DNA of 64,000 nt from Cryptomeria japonica (lineage: Eukaryota > Streptophyta > Pinopsida > Cupressales > Cupressaceae). The DNA lies in NCBI RefSeq assembly GCF_030272615.1, contig NC_081405.1, positions 475,478,008-475,542,007 on the forward strand, read 5' to 3'. This document shows, piece after piece, positions 35,975 to 47,165 of the stretch. Every line of letters starts with the position of its first letter. Position 1 is the stretch's first letter. The notes beneath the pieces were generated by a model. It saw nothing but the letters and a program-made list of their open reading frames with translations. It was not told the origin of the DNA and searched no databases. The position numbers and the translations under genes were made by a program.

Positions 35975-35990
35975 TTATTTAATTCTAGAT

Positions 35991-36294
35991 ATTTATTAAT
36001 GTATAATATTTATATTAAAATTTAAAAAACTTATATTAAAATATATAAATTAAATTTCTATTATCTTTAACTTTTTTTTTTTAATTATGTAATTCAAAGA
36101 CTACGAAAAATTGTCCCCAAACTTCAACATGTAAGCTCTCTACCTACATAGTAGAGGTAAACAACCTGCCAAAATAGAAGAAAATAAAATAAACACAAAT
36201 CTAGCATGATATTTATGACAAAATTGCAGTAGTTGAATCTTTATAGTTAAAAAAATCATTATCACTTACACCTAAATACTAACAAAACTTAAAT
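35991..36294. other. AT-rich spacer
   Basis: Between the LINE target duplication and the RPL22 relic. I see nothing coding or repeated here. Confidence 0.5.
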
Positions 36295-36530
36295 TTAATC
36301 TTCATCCTCTGCCTCATTCTCAACAATGTTGAAATAACATAGCTCATAGAAATTGTGATCCTTATTGGATGGTATCACTCACAGCCAATCCCTGACATTA
36401 TGCTTTTTCAAATACTTCTTTGTCAAGGACTTCAAATATCTTTTAGAAAAGGTCATCTCAAAAGTGACACTACGTTTGTTCTTTAACTTTAGATAAGAAA
36501 TTAGAATAGACTTGCTATGTTCGACACTAT
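36295..36530 (-). pseudogene. RPL22: 60S ribosomal protein L22 pseudogene (C-terminal half)
   Basis: The minus strand encodes [20 protein letters not shown], then DWL-stop-VIPSNKDHNFYELCYFN, ending ENEAEDED and TAA at 36295-36297. This matches the conserved C-terminal half of eukaryotic eL22, including the acidic tail. The single in-frame TGA stands where Arg is expected. Weaker resemblance extends upstream to about 36530. No intron interrupts the conserved part and no poly(A) tail is evident, so it may be a retrocopy or a captured exon. Confidence 0.88.
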
Positions 36531-37039
36531 CTTCCCTCCTTTAATTACTATCCCACATTTGGAATTTTCTAATTCCAACTTGTGCTCAAAATGGAATTTC
36601 CGTTTCTCTCTTCTCAAGATTTAATTTAATGAGATTTGACATTTGTTTAAAATTTTATATTTTTTAATGGTGAAAATTATATTTTATATCCACACAAAAA
36701 AATTAACTATTTAATCTATTTGAGAACATAATGATTATGCTAAGTATCCTGCCATGGCGGGAACTAATAATACAATGAAATAGAAATCATTTTTAACTCC
36801 ATAAAAGGCAAACTAAAATGAACTGGAATTTGCAAAATTATCATTAATATGTTGCGCAAATTTACAATTTTTGATTGTCGGAGTCCTTGTCCCTCCAAAA
36901 CTTTAAAGCCAAAATGAGGGAGGTTATGAGGATATAGCCAAAAAAATAAAACTACTAGGGGCGAGGCACTGGCAGTGGACGGTGGACTATTGGTATCCAA
37001 AAAAAAAAGACAAAAAACTAAAACCCTTCATGGGTAGCC
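36531..37039. other. Spacer without recognised genes
   Basis: AT-rich with short unconvincing frames. I see no repeat boundary here. Confidence 0.5.
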
Positions 37040-37612
37040 CTAAGGATCATGCCCTCCATCTAGGTAGAATTCTTCAGAGATGAGAAGCTCTATGAATACT
37101 TTGAGCCATCTGTAGTCTTGAAATTCATCCAGGAGAAACCATTTTTGGAGTAAATCCCTACCAATATGCGTCCATTTCCTATGTCATCTCAACTGCTCAA
37201 CATTCAAGTTCAAAAGAAAAGGTTGCCTAGTCACATTTTGGTTAGGGAGGAGAAGATTGGGTAAATCACTCACCCAAGGGATTCCCACCCCTACTTTTGA
37301 AAAGATGACAATAGTAACGTCATCTCCAAGGAATTCTTCTTTGAACACTCCTTAATAGCATCAACATATCCACCTTTTCTCCTCTAAGGTCTAGAAAAGA
37401 TGCCAAGAACCAGGACATAATGTCCATGTTAACATGATATCTATTATCATTTCTCAAAAGCTCTCAGCCCAACACCATCCTCACAACCTCGTTAGTGAAC
37501 ATCCTGACCTCCTTACAAACTGATTGGAGGGTTGGGTCTTTAATGTAGCCCAAAAAGGCCCTCCGGTCTTCCTCAGATGTGCTTCTCAATCGAATAGGAG
37601 CGTCCATCTTCA
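37040..37612 (-). pseudogene. Decayed coding fragment, family unknown
   Basis: I do not recognise this protein. The frame begins MDAPIRLRSTSEEDRRAFLG at 37612 and has one TGA after about 47 codons. It then continues in phase (MDIMSWFLASFLDLRGEKVD) until a shift near 37350. A second frame carries on with GDDVTIVIFSKVGVGIPWVS and later WLKVFIELLISEEFYLDGGH, ending at TAG 37040-37042. The mixed amino-acid composition and continuity across a single shift support a former gene of about 190 residues. It is on the same strand as the neighbouring RPL22 relic. Confidence 0.5.
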
Positions 37613-38589
37613 GAAATCTAAATACCAAATTATACAACCTAAAGACCTAAACCAAAGGCAAATTTTCAACTACCGTCAACTCCGACAATTTATCTACCAA
37701 AGGCGAATTGAAGATGAAATAAGTGGAGATGATCTATAAATAGTCGATACTAGCAATTCCTTCACCAACCGTATTAATTGCTTTGTCCTTTAAATTTTTA
37801 TAAATCTTTTGTATCTCTCAGTAAATCTTTATCATAAATGCACAAGTGTGCAAAATTGGAAACAACCCTAAACCACTACCAATTACCATATTGGAAGTCG
37901 TGTGTGGTGAGTGGATCATAGTTAGAGAATGTCAGTGACAAGACATTAATAAATGTTGATACTCGATTAGGATGAGATTTGATACGTGTCTATTGTCTCT
38001 AATTCCATTCTAGGAACTTTCTGGAGAACTATGATCTCTTTAGAAATTTGGACCAAAATAAAACTTCAGCATTTTTGGGGGGAAAAGTTCATATTGATGG
38101 CGAAATTTTTTTGAAATTTGGAAAAAAAGTTAATTTGTATTTGGCAATTTTTTTTTAGGGTATGAAAATTCCATAAAATCCTGGCGAATAATTCATTATT
38201 GTGTGGGGAAAATATATAATTTAGGAGGCAAATTTATTTCATTTAAAGGAAAAAATATATAAGTGTATGGGAAAAAAGTTATACTCCGAAGGAAAATTAT
38301 TTAAGTGTATTGGCAATTTTTATCTACCATTTGAAAATTATTTAATTTTATTGGCTAATATTTCATTATTTATGGAAAAATAAATATTTTATTGGTGATT
38401 TCATTAATTCATTGCCATTTTTGTTATCTAATTAATGAAACATCAGGTCGAGTCCGAACTCTTCACGATGTATTGATAAGCATGACCCATCAACACATCA
38501 CACATACCTAAAATCCATCAATGATTGAAAATGGTTCGATGATCATAGATCAATGTCTGATTCACCATGATTTTACACTTTTGCCCAGG
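37613..38589. other. AT-rich spacer
   Basis: Loose repetition of GGAAAA/TTATTT and TATTGGCAATTTTT-like words occurs at 38090-38400. No gene or clear element end was found. Confidence 0.4.
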
Positions 38590-39877
38590 GGGTGGTTTCT
38601 TAAAGTTATCATTGATTCACCTCAAGGGGAGTTTTGGAATTTTGAGGTTTTGAGTTTTGCAATGTATTCATATGTTGGTACTGGTTCTGACACTTAGTCA
38701 TTTTAGTGTTGTCGTCAATGCCAATGGGGGAGATCGTTGGCAAGAGACACTACACTACTAGTCAAATGTTGCCATTGATGGCAACTCAAGTCATCTTACT
38801 CATTCGTAGTGAATGAATTTCTTATATCAGAAGTCTAAGTGGAGATTTGGTTAAGTCCAGTAAGTTAGATCAGAGCATCCGACAAAGTATAGTATCTTAA
38901 TTGATATTTCATTCTAGTTGAATATTTTGTGTTACAAAGATAAGGGAAGATTGATAGATGTCTATAATACCTTATTCCATGATTTTAGCCTCTGTGATAA
39001 TTCATGTGCAAGTTAGAAGATCCGTTATATTAGTTTTTGGGTTGAATCATGTAATATGATCGACTTGTGTGAGTGATCATTGTGTGGTTTTGATGGAGAA
39101 TTTTTGGTGATTATTTTTGTGTTTGAGGTTGTTTAGCTGACATATGGGAAGCATGTGGACAATTATTTTTGGTCTACATTAGTATTTTAGATTGGATTTT
39201 GTTGACAGGGTGTACACGTATGTTAAATGTTCTTGAGCCAACATGTAGCCGATATGATTTTATGTTGTGGATATATAAGATCAATTGTTATGATCATTTT
39301 GGATATCAGTGTGTATGTGAAAGGTGTTGGTGATCGATTATGCACAGTTTCACATGCCTGGGTTAGAGATCTATGCTTCAGATTCATGACAGAATAGTGG
39401 AATAGAGTAGAGTGAGATAAATGTGGAAAGTTTGATTATTGTGCTTAACCAGAACTATTATCAAGCATTTGTAGATGCTACTTTTTAGTTCAAGTAGTTC
39501 TATAATCTTTTTTAATTGTTCTAAAGGCAGTGAGCCTAACCTTTTGAGTAATGAGCTCTAAGCAATGTGCTTGAATGCATATGTATTCTTCATTGTAATA
39601 TTTCTATACTTCTGTAGAGTATATTTATATTCTAGGTTCATCCCCATTGTAGTTTTTCCTTAACCAAGTTTCCACGTATAAAAACCTTAGTGTTATGGTG
39701 TTGTGGCTATTTGATTTATGTTCTTTCATCTTTATTTTGTTCATATGCATTAAGTGGTTGAAAGTTCAATTTAATAAGGTTAAATATTGTAGAACACTGA
39801 TTCACCAACCCCCCCTCTCAGTGTTCATTGATTCCAATAGAGCTCTTGATCTTGGATATTTTTGACAAATTCTTACA
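38590..39877 (+). mobile_element. 3' end and LTR of a copia-type element
   Basis: A tract GGGGGAGAT (38726-38734) precedes CGTTGGCAAGAG, matching the GGGGGAGATTGTTGG junction of the related element at 51466-51449 (minus strand). The LTR (38735-39877) carries the family landmarks CTTAACCAGAACTAT, the GTTTCCACGTA segment and the C-rich TTCACC...CTCTCAGTG near 39800, and ends TTCTTACA. A PBS-like TGGTATTAGAGTC follows. The remainder of the element was not found, so ends may be confused by nesting. Confidence 0.65.
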
Positions 39878-39890
39878 TGGTATTAGAGTC
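39878..39890 (+). other. Copia-type primer binding site
   Basis: TGGTATTAGAGTC is one or two changes from TGGTATCAGAGC, the initiator-methionine tRNA site typical of plant copia elements. The unmutated form is at 56461-56450 on the minus strand. Confidence 0.7.
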
Positions 39891-40799
39891 ATTGGGGCTT
39901 CATTAAGTAGTCTTTTTGGAGATATTTTGGAACATTTTATTTTTAGATATGAGTGGCATTTTGGGGGCATCCTACATCATTTTCAACCTCACCATTGCAT
40001 TCAAGAGACCGTCTCCATGAATTTTGAGTATAAGTTTACCTATTTTTGTGAAAGTCAATTTTGGAGCTTTGGAGGAAAAATTTCCCCTATTGGTTCATAT
40101 GGTTTTTAAGTAATTTTTTGTCCATATTTCACTTTTAATTCCCAGTTTTTATTTAAAAGTTCTTTTATTTAAAAATTATATATATATAGTATTGCATAAG
40201 GGGGGATCCTTGTCCCCACCCTGTACCACAACCTGTCACTTTCTACAAGCCTCATACTAGTCCCACAAGTGCTAACATCACTGCTCACCAGACTCCTCCT
40301 TGCACCTTCGACATCACTCACATCCATCACCCTGACAGCTCCATACTATTGACATTCTTTCAATCGGCCACTCTTCCTCCTGACCTCCCAACATCGATGG
40401 CTTCTTTTTGCATCGTCATGGCCACTATCACTTTCGAGGAGATAATTTTTTGGTAAACACACCACGCCCATCTCCAGCTTGCAAAGCCTTTCTGCTAGTG
40501 CATTCCATAGAGACACATGTCAGAAGATAATTTGCCCATACAATGTTGAATATTTCATGTCAACAAAGATAGAAGAAATGTGGCATATTTATATTCACTG
40601 GTTAGATGTAGTCAACAGACAATTCAACAACCATGCAATGACACATGGTGATATTTAATTTTCCATGTCATTCACACTAGATCACTACCTTAGTAGTGCA
40701 ACGCAAGCATATGGATTTGCCACGTAGCTACCATGTCACCAGTTGTATGATATGTGTCACGTTGTCATTAGTCCACATAAACCACAATCAAAGAGGCTT
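39891..40799 (+). other. Leader-like segment with no recognised gene
   Basis: Between the PBS and the copia gag. It includes an AT microsatellite near 40180 and a C-rich stretch at 40200-40400. No conserved frame. Confidence 0.45.
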
Positions 40800-41883
40800 A
40801 GGTTATCTATGAGAAATTGTATCTTCAAGTTGATGAGATTAGGGGCTACAAGATTGAAAATGAACTGACATTGTTGGATCCCAAGGATTTTGATACAATC
40901 CAAGATTATGTCACAAAAGAAAATGAGCTAAGAAAAAAGCTTAAGGATTGTGGCATTGATAAGAAGGATACTCAATTGGTTTATAACTTGTTGGACATGC
41001 TTCCATTAGACTATGCAACCTTTGTTTCTATCTTTCACACCCATCGATTGACTCAAGGTTCACAAAGATACTGATAGATGAGAAATCAAAGTTGAACAAG
41101 ATTGGGATTCTCAAGTCTTCAAATTCCCAATCTTTGGTGGCTAATAAAGGAATCAAAGAAATCTAGGCCAAAGCCACAACAAGATAGAGCACAATCATCC
41201 TATCCACAACAAGGTGATTCTACATCCTCACCTAATGGGAAATCATATAAGGAGAAGCTTTTTGTGCATATTGCAAGAAGTCCAGACATGATGAACACCA
41301 TTGTTACAAGAAGGATATTGATGAATTGACACATCTTCTTGAGAAGAATAGAATCAATTTTCCTTCTAGAATGTCTACTTCGGCTTCTTCTTCCAAAGAA
41401 AAGGAATTTGATTTAGGGAAGGATCACACTTTTGGAACAAGTTAAGGACAAGCTCTTTCTACTACTATAAGTCATGATAAAGGGAGATGGCTTCTTTATT
41501 CAGGAGCTTCTTATCATATGGCATCTTCGCAATTTATGTTCTCTTCATTCGAGCCTTGCAACATGCCACTGGTTTTGATGGGAAATAATACATATATGAA
41601 TGTGATTGGGAAAGGATCTATTTCTCTTGGGGATAACTCCTTCAATGATATGTTATGTGTACCTCATTTGACAAACAATGTTCTTTCAATCTATCAAATC
41701 ACTCATGGGGCAACAAGGAAGACTATGGAGTTCACACCTGATTTAGTTATCATTAGAGACCTGGAGAGTAGAGCTATCATTGCAACTGGGGTGGTGGATC
41801 ATGCATATCAGTTGTACTCCTTTTTAGATTTTGTTCCTATTGATGAGGTTGATTCTATTGGCCATTTGGTGGAATTGATTATG
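40800..41883 (+). pseudogene. Copia-type gag, protease and pre-integrase fragment
   Basis: The frame at 40817-41074 has the gag pattern KLYLQVDEIRG... and QLVYNLLDMLPLDYATF. Next comes a basic region and a zinc-knuckle remnant (CKKSRHDEHHCYK in a shifted frame near 41280). The protease follows near 41500: LYSGASYHM, where the catalytic Asp of DSGAS has become Tyr. The segment MLCVPHLTNNVLSIYQITH and the VDHAYQLYSF region belong to the gag-pre-integrase domain. At least one frameshift and several stops are present. Integrase, RT and RNase H are absent; the sequence is cut at 41884 by an LTR. Confidence 0.8.
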
Positions 41884-43095
41884 TGTTGCATTGATGTTTT
41901 GTCATTGATGTCAACACTAGTTGTTTGGATGCTTTATCGACACCCTTCTAGTCTTAGTAGGCTAAGTAGTTTCTGGTTAACTTGGATTTAGCATGATCTG
42001 GTAGGCTCTGGTATAATTTGATGATGGAATTGGCTTGTTCATGTACTCATACTCATATTTGGTTAGGTGGTTTTGGTATGGTGATTGGATGCTATCCTGC
42101 TTACTTAGAAGATTGGTTTCTGGTTTCGGTGAGGGTTTTACTAGAAGAGATTTTGGTGGAGATCTTTGATGCACTACATAATTGGTGTTGGTACAACTTT
42201 TGATGGAGTTTTCAAGATGTTGTTGGTGATCATGTTCGAGACTTGGCATTTGGAGATCATTGTTGAAGCATGTAGACCTATACTTGGTCCCAGTTGATCT
42301 AGGTTATGGACTAGCATTAATGTAATGTGTGGATAGGACCTATTGTTGTATTTCTGGGATATCTTATGTGTGGATATTATTTGTTTGGTATAAGGCTAAC
42401 ATAGTTTGTAATTATGTAATTGGTTTATTGTTTCGTGGCTGACCTGATTGTTTATGGTCGAGGGTTTGTATAAATAAGATGTAAGATCTTATTGTAGATC
42501 ATCATGGATATTGTAAAAGGTCATGGTTAAGGAATGTAATGTACGAATAATGTAATATCATTCAAGCAGAAGAGTTGGTCGATCATTGGAGATCAAATTA
42601 GGTTTTTGTAAGAGGATTTAGTCCTCTGGTATTGAGCTTAACCAGAACTATACTGAGGCATAGGAGATGCTATCTTTTGCAGTTCAAACACTTCTCTGGA
42701 TTGTAGTCTGGATTTATATTAGTCAGTGAGGTTCCTTTTGTGATGAGCAATGTGCTCTAGGTTGTTGGCCTTCCTATAAGTGCAGGCCCCTTCATTGTAA
42801 TTCACATACTTACTGCAAAAGTATTATCTGACTGTGGGTAGGCTTCCCACCATGGTTTTCCCTTTACCAGGTTTTCCACGTAGGAATCTTGGTGTTGTGT
42901 GGATGGCTTTTATTTTGTGATTATTGTTTATGCTTAATTGGATTAACTGCTATTTCGGTATTATTGTTTTGGGTTTCGGTATTAAAGTTTAAATTGCTAA
43001 TGCTTCTAGTAATATGTGACAACTGATTCACCCCCCCCCCCCCCCCACTCTCAGTTTTCTTCTAGTTATCTAAACTATCTAACAAATTCTTCACA
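41884..43095 (+). mobile_element. Probable solo LTR of the copia-type family
   Basis: It starts TGTTGCATTGATG and ends AACAAATTCTTCACA. Inside are the family landmarks GAGCTTAACCAGAACTATAC, TTTTCCACGTAGGAATCTTG and the C tract with CTCTCAG. No PPT precedes it and no PBS follows it. Flanks TTATG and TGATG are only a four-of-five match, so the target duplication is weak. It interrupts the copia gag/pre-integrase frame. Confidence 0.6.
43031..43046 (+). repeat. Run of 16 C residues
   Basis: A pure C homopolymer within the TTCACC...CTCTCAG block that marks the 3' part of this LTR family. The other copies in the window have shorter runs. Confidence 0.95.
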
Positions 43096-43788
43096 TGATG
43101 ATCACACTTCTTGTGTAGATTTAGATATCAAAGAGAACTTTAGTTACTTGAACTTGGGTTTTCTCACATGTGATCCAGTTCTTGAGACTATCATATCATC
43201 TCCTCTCATTGATATCACATCTTTTGTTGCACTTGATGATGCAGATGTTTCTATATTTTTTCCATCTTGTGATTTAGTGCATCAATATATACCTTATCTT
43301 CTAGATTTAGTTCCTTGGGATGACTACTTGACAAACATTGCATTTTTGTTTATGGAGTCAAGCATTCAATATTTGGGAGACATCATTGATGATATTCATC
43401 TTCTCTTTAATGGAGATGATCCTTCTTTAGTTGTTGCGAGGGAACACTCTAACCCTCTTGTTCATTCTCTGCATGATCATTCTTTCGAGGTTGACATGAT
43501 TGTGTATACTTTTGTATAATAGTTGGAGGAGGTCTCTTTATCCTTAGAGGAGACACTTGAGTCTTTGGATCATATTCTACAGTCATCATCACTAGATCTT
43601 GGATTGTCTTTTTCAGTAGTATGGACTAGTACACCTGATTTGGAGGGGGCAAATTTCAGCATCGATATTGGGCCACTTGAGTAGTTTTTAGAGACCCCAT
43701 ACATCTTGAGTTTTTTTCCTACATCTTCCTTTTATGATTGGGGAGACTTCATGGATACACATTTGATGTTGTTTCTCCCTAAGGGGAG
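43096..43788 (+). pseudogene. Unidentified acidic ORF of a copia-type element
   Basis: I do not recognise the protein. After the LTR end the frame reads DDHTSCVDLDIKENFSYLNL and continues to TAA at 43517-43519. The same frame stays largely open to about 43790 (LEETLESLDHILQSSSLDLG). It is rich in Asp, Leu, Ser and Ile with short repeated LVPWDD/FVPID-like words. It occupies the place where pol would be expected, between a copia gag fragment and the LTR at 44147. It may be an extra gene of a pol-less element. Confidence 0.45.
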
Positions 43789-44146
43789 GAACATTGTTTG
43801 ATGATCATGGAGTAGTTTCTTCATTTAGTTTTGAGCTTCTACCATTGGTGCACATTCTACATTGAGGGGGGGCTACTTGGTCTCTCTTCTTCTGTCTTAT
43901 TGGGGAATTTTTCCTCATATCGGGTTTTGTTCTTCTCATTCTTCTTTGAGAGTTATTTTGTATTTTCATCTCTCTTTTGGGGGGAGTTTTTTTGTACATG
44001 GTTTTCTCCCTTTCTCTATTTGTGAGAGATTGCATTCCTTTGCTTGCATTTTCAATTGTACATGGGTACCTAACATGGCCTCATCCATCTTGCATTGTTA
44101 AATTGAGTCTACATTCTCCTAAGTTGCACTTAAGTGGGGGTTTTGG
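43789..44146 (+). other. 3' untranslated part of the element, with purine tracts
   Basis: Several G-rich tracts (TTGAGGGGGGGC near 43863, TTGGGGGGAG near 43977) lead to AAGTGGGGGTTTTGG just before the LTR at 44147. The last is the likely polypurine tract. No coding frame was recognised. Confidence 0.5.
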
Positions 44147-44569
44147 TGTAAATTATGCCTCATTTTCACTTTACTTAGGTTGACTTAGGGTAATGAATTT
44201 CATAGCAGATTGCATATGAGATGCTTAGGGAAGTGTGCACATAGGGAAGTTGTTTGTAGGAGAAATTCCACCTTTTTTGGTCTTATCTTGTTACATTCTA
44301 CCTTTTGTGGAATATTTAATTATTTCTCCTATCCACCCCTACCTACACTTGTATCTCATTGAGCCACATGTCATGATTGTGTGCTCACATATCCATATGG
44401 TCTTTCCTTTATAAGTAGACTCATCTTCATCGTATTTAATTTTAATGATCCAGTTGCTAGTATGTTGCATCTTGATGAGAATACAATTTTTTGTTATCAA
44501 TATTTTCTCTCTCTTATTGGTACTATTCATTGATCTCTTGATCTTGGCTATTTTTGCTAAATTTTTACA
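44147..44569 (+). repeat. 423-bp LTR (probable 3' LTR)
   Basis: It begins TGTAAATTATGCC after a G-rich tract and ends GCTAAATTTTTACA. A TTTATAAG promoter-like box is near 44409. Its last 38 bp resemble 39840-39877, suggesting that this is the 3' partner of the element whose gag fragment lies at 40800. Confidence 0.65.
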
Positions 44570-45299
44570 AGATGAAATGTAGTGTGAAGAATGATGGAGT
44601 GAAAATGTAAAAGGCAAGATATCAAAAGTTCTTTTCAAAGTTTCATGTAAAATTATAATCTTGAACTATGATAAATAGTTATCAATGATTGATCCAAAGT
44701 AAGTCGAGAAATGATAGATCTCTCTAAGATGAGACTAACATTGTCAATAGTTTTCTAGATAAGCTCCTAGATGAAGGATGATAGATCCTAATAGGGGTAA
44801 CTAACCAAGTTGGTGTTGAAATGATGAGAACTTTGTAAAACCTTGTTGTTTATTTTGTGTAACTAGGTATGAGTTGAATGTGGAGATTTTGAAAAGTGAA
44901 CCTAAATGTCTCAGTGTAAGCTCCACGATGTGAAAAACTAGTTCCCAATAGAAATGGGTATTTGAAACTGTGAATCTTGTTTCCTCAAAATATTTTTTAA
45001 TGCTCAATGTTGTGCATGCACTAAAAGATATGTGCCAGAACAAGGTTCAAATGCACTATAACAATGTTTGTATATGCCAAATTAGTTATTACATGTGCTA
45101 AAAGATGTGTAAAATGTGATATTCTACTCAATTTTTGTTTTTTGTTGAATTTGTTTTATGTTTTTGGTCAATTTTTTTATTATTCTTATATTTTTTGGAT
45201 GATTTTTGTGTTTTTCTATTTTACAACAAGAATACATAGTAGTTAATAAGACAAAATGGTTTTTTTCCTAATCTAAACAAAAAGTGTATGTTCAAGGCT
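44570..45299. other. Spacer with degenerate GCACTAAAA-type repeats
   Basis: From about 44995 to 45120 it contains GGTTCAAATGCACTA and TGTGCTAAAAGATGTG words like those at 46385-47090, so it is probably a decayed third copy of that leader repeat. No gene. Confidence 0.45.
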
Positions 45300-46384
45300 C
45301 AAACAAAGCCCAAGATTTCCACTAGTATAGGCACAATTGAAAACACTTCAAGAAATTTCCTACCTAAGGTCAATGGCTTAACTACAGTACATTAGCCCAC
45401 AACTTGGAATCTATGTCAACTCAAGAGTCACCACACCTATACAAGCATGTACACTCTTTTTACTTTTGAAGAGAGGATAGATAGGGGCCTCCAAGGCTAG
45501 AAGGATAACCCAAATTAACCTCTACCCAGAAAGATACAAATAGCTTATACAATGCAGGGTAATTTTGTCTCTTCTGATGGGAGCCTTATGGTGACTATCT
45601 TGGAAGAAAAACTGATTATGACCTTGCAATAATAACTACCACATTTTTTGGAGGTGAGTCAAGTGAGCCTCTAACTAAAAGTGTCTAGTCTAAATCTGAG
45701 GTAATCTGGTGTCTATGAATGTGGCAATTCACTCATTTAAGAGGTTTTCTAGCACTTAGAACAATGGTTTTTACGCATCACATGGATACTGAGGGAAACT
45801 TCCATTGGTATAGAAGAGTAGCACCATGTGGTTGATGACTTTCATCACCCCCACAATTATTTATATAGAAAGCCTAATTAGTACCGCTTAGGTCCTTCCC
45901 TCTCACTAGGTGTAGTGCACCATGAGAGGCGGGCCTTCTAAATGGGGTTTGAATAAAAAATAAAAAATAGATGGGTTTGGATTTTGGTCACCCAAGTTTT
46001 CACAAGGGGAGAGCATACACCTACCACCTTATAGACACAACAAATACTAATTCATTAACCTCTTAGATTAAGCTAGATGAGATTATGCTAAAACCAAATA
46101 CACTAGATGCAAAAAGCCTATTATGATAAAGCAAAAAGAAAAGAAAAGTCAGATTGTCTTCCTAGATCATACTATGTGAAAATAGAATGCAAGGATGAAT
46201 GATCAAATTACTCCTCCTCCTAATTATACTAGGTTCCTAGATTAAATATGCAAGTATGAATGCAAGAAATGTGATCTGAATGCAATAAAAACCCTACAAA
46301 ACAACTTTCAGTAATTTCAAAGTGAGAACTTGGACAGTCGTGAACAGCTGCAAGAAGAGTTAGATGACAAAATTATAAAATCAG
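45300..46384 (-). other. Leader of a minus-strand Tat-type element
   Basis: The minus strand around 45900-45870 reads CACCTAGTGAGAGGGAAGGA and continues CCTAAGCGGTAC, matching the conserved leader block of the other Tat elements (GTGAGAGGGAACGACCCAAGTGGTAC at 62155). It lies downstream of the PBS copies at 47115 and 46745. No gag follows it in this window; copia-type material lies beyond 44569. Confidence 0.65.
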
Positions 46385-47165
46385 ATGAAACAGATTGCTA
46401 ACACACTATAATTGCACTAAAACATAGGCCATATGTGCTAAAAATAGAAAGTAAATGTGTTAGAATACACTAAAAAATGCTATAACATACTCTAGATGCA
46501 CTAAAACAAGGTTCAAATTCACTAAAAGATGTGACAAATGTGCTAAAATATTGAACAAATGCACTAAAATAGAGTTTTGGTAAACAGATAAAAATTCATG
46601 CAGTTTGAGACTTTTTTTCTCTTTCACAGATGTGTGAAACTAGAATGCAAATGCACGAAAATGACCTGTAATGCCTATAAACACTTAAAAATATAATTTT
46701 TTTGTTAAATTCGTGGATTCAAGCCCTGTAGTGGGTGCCAAAAAATTTATAAATGTTGTAAGAGTAATAAATAAGCTACCACACTACAATTGCGCTAAAA
46801 TATAGGTCAAATGTGCTAAAACAGAAAGCAAATGTGTTAGAATACACTACAAAGTGCTATAACATACTCTAGATGCGCTAAAATAAGGTTCAAATGCACT
46901 AAAAGCTTTGACAAATGCACTAAAAGATTGAACAAATGCACTAAAATAGAGTTTTGGTAAATTGATAAAAATTAATGCAGTCTGAGACTTTTTCTCTTTC
47001 ATGGATGCACGAAACTAGAATGCAAATGTGCCAAAATGACCTGTAACGGCTATAAACACTTAAAATTCTAGTTTTTTTTTTAAATTCATGGATTTGAGCC
47101 CACGGTGGGTACCAAAAATGTGATGTGAAAATATGCATATGTTGTAAGATTAATAAACAAGCTAT
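46385..47165 (-). repeat. Tandem duplication of LTR tail, PBS and leader start
   Basis: Two units of about 375-390 bp (46385-46790 and 46791-47165) each contain, on the minus strand, the last bases of the LTR (ATTAATCTTACAACAT-like), a TTTTTGG(T/C)ACCCAC primer-site sequence, and the same run of TTTTAGTGCATTTG-like words. The TGGTACCCACCGTGGGCTC and TGGCACCCACTACAGGGC versions are at about 47114-47096 and 46745-46728. Confidence 0.85.
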
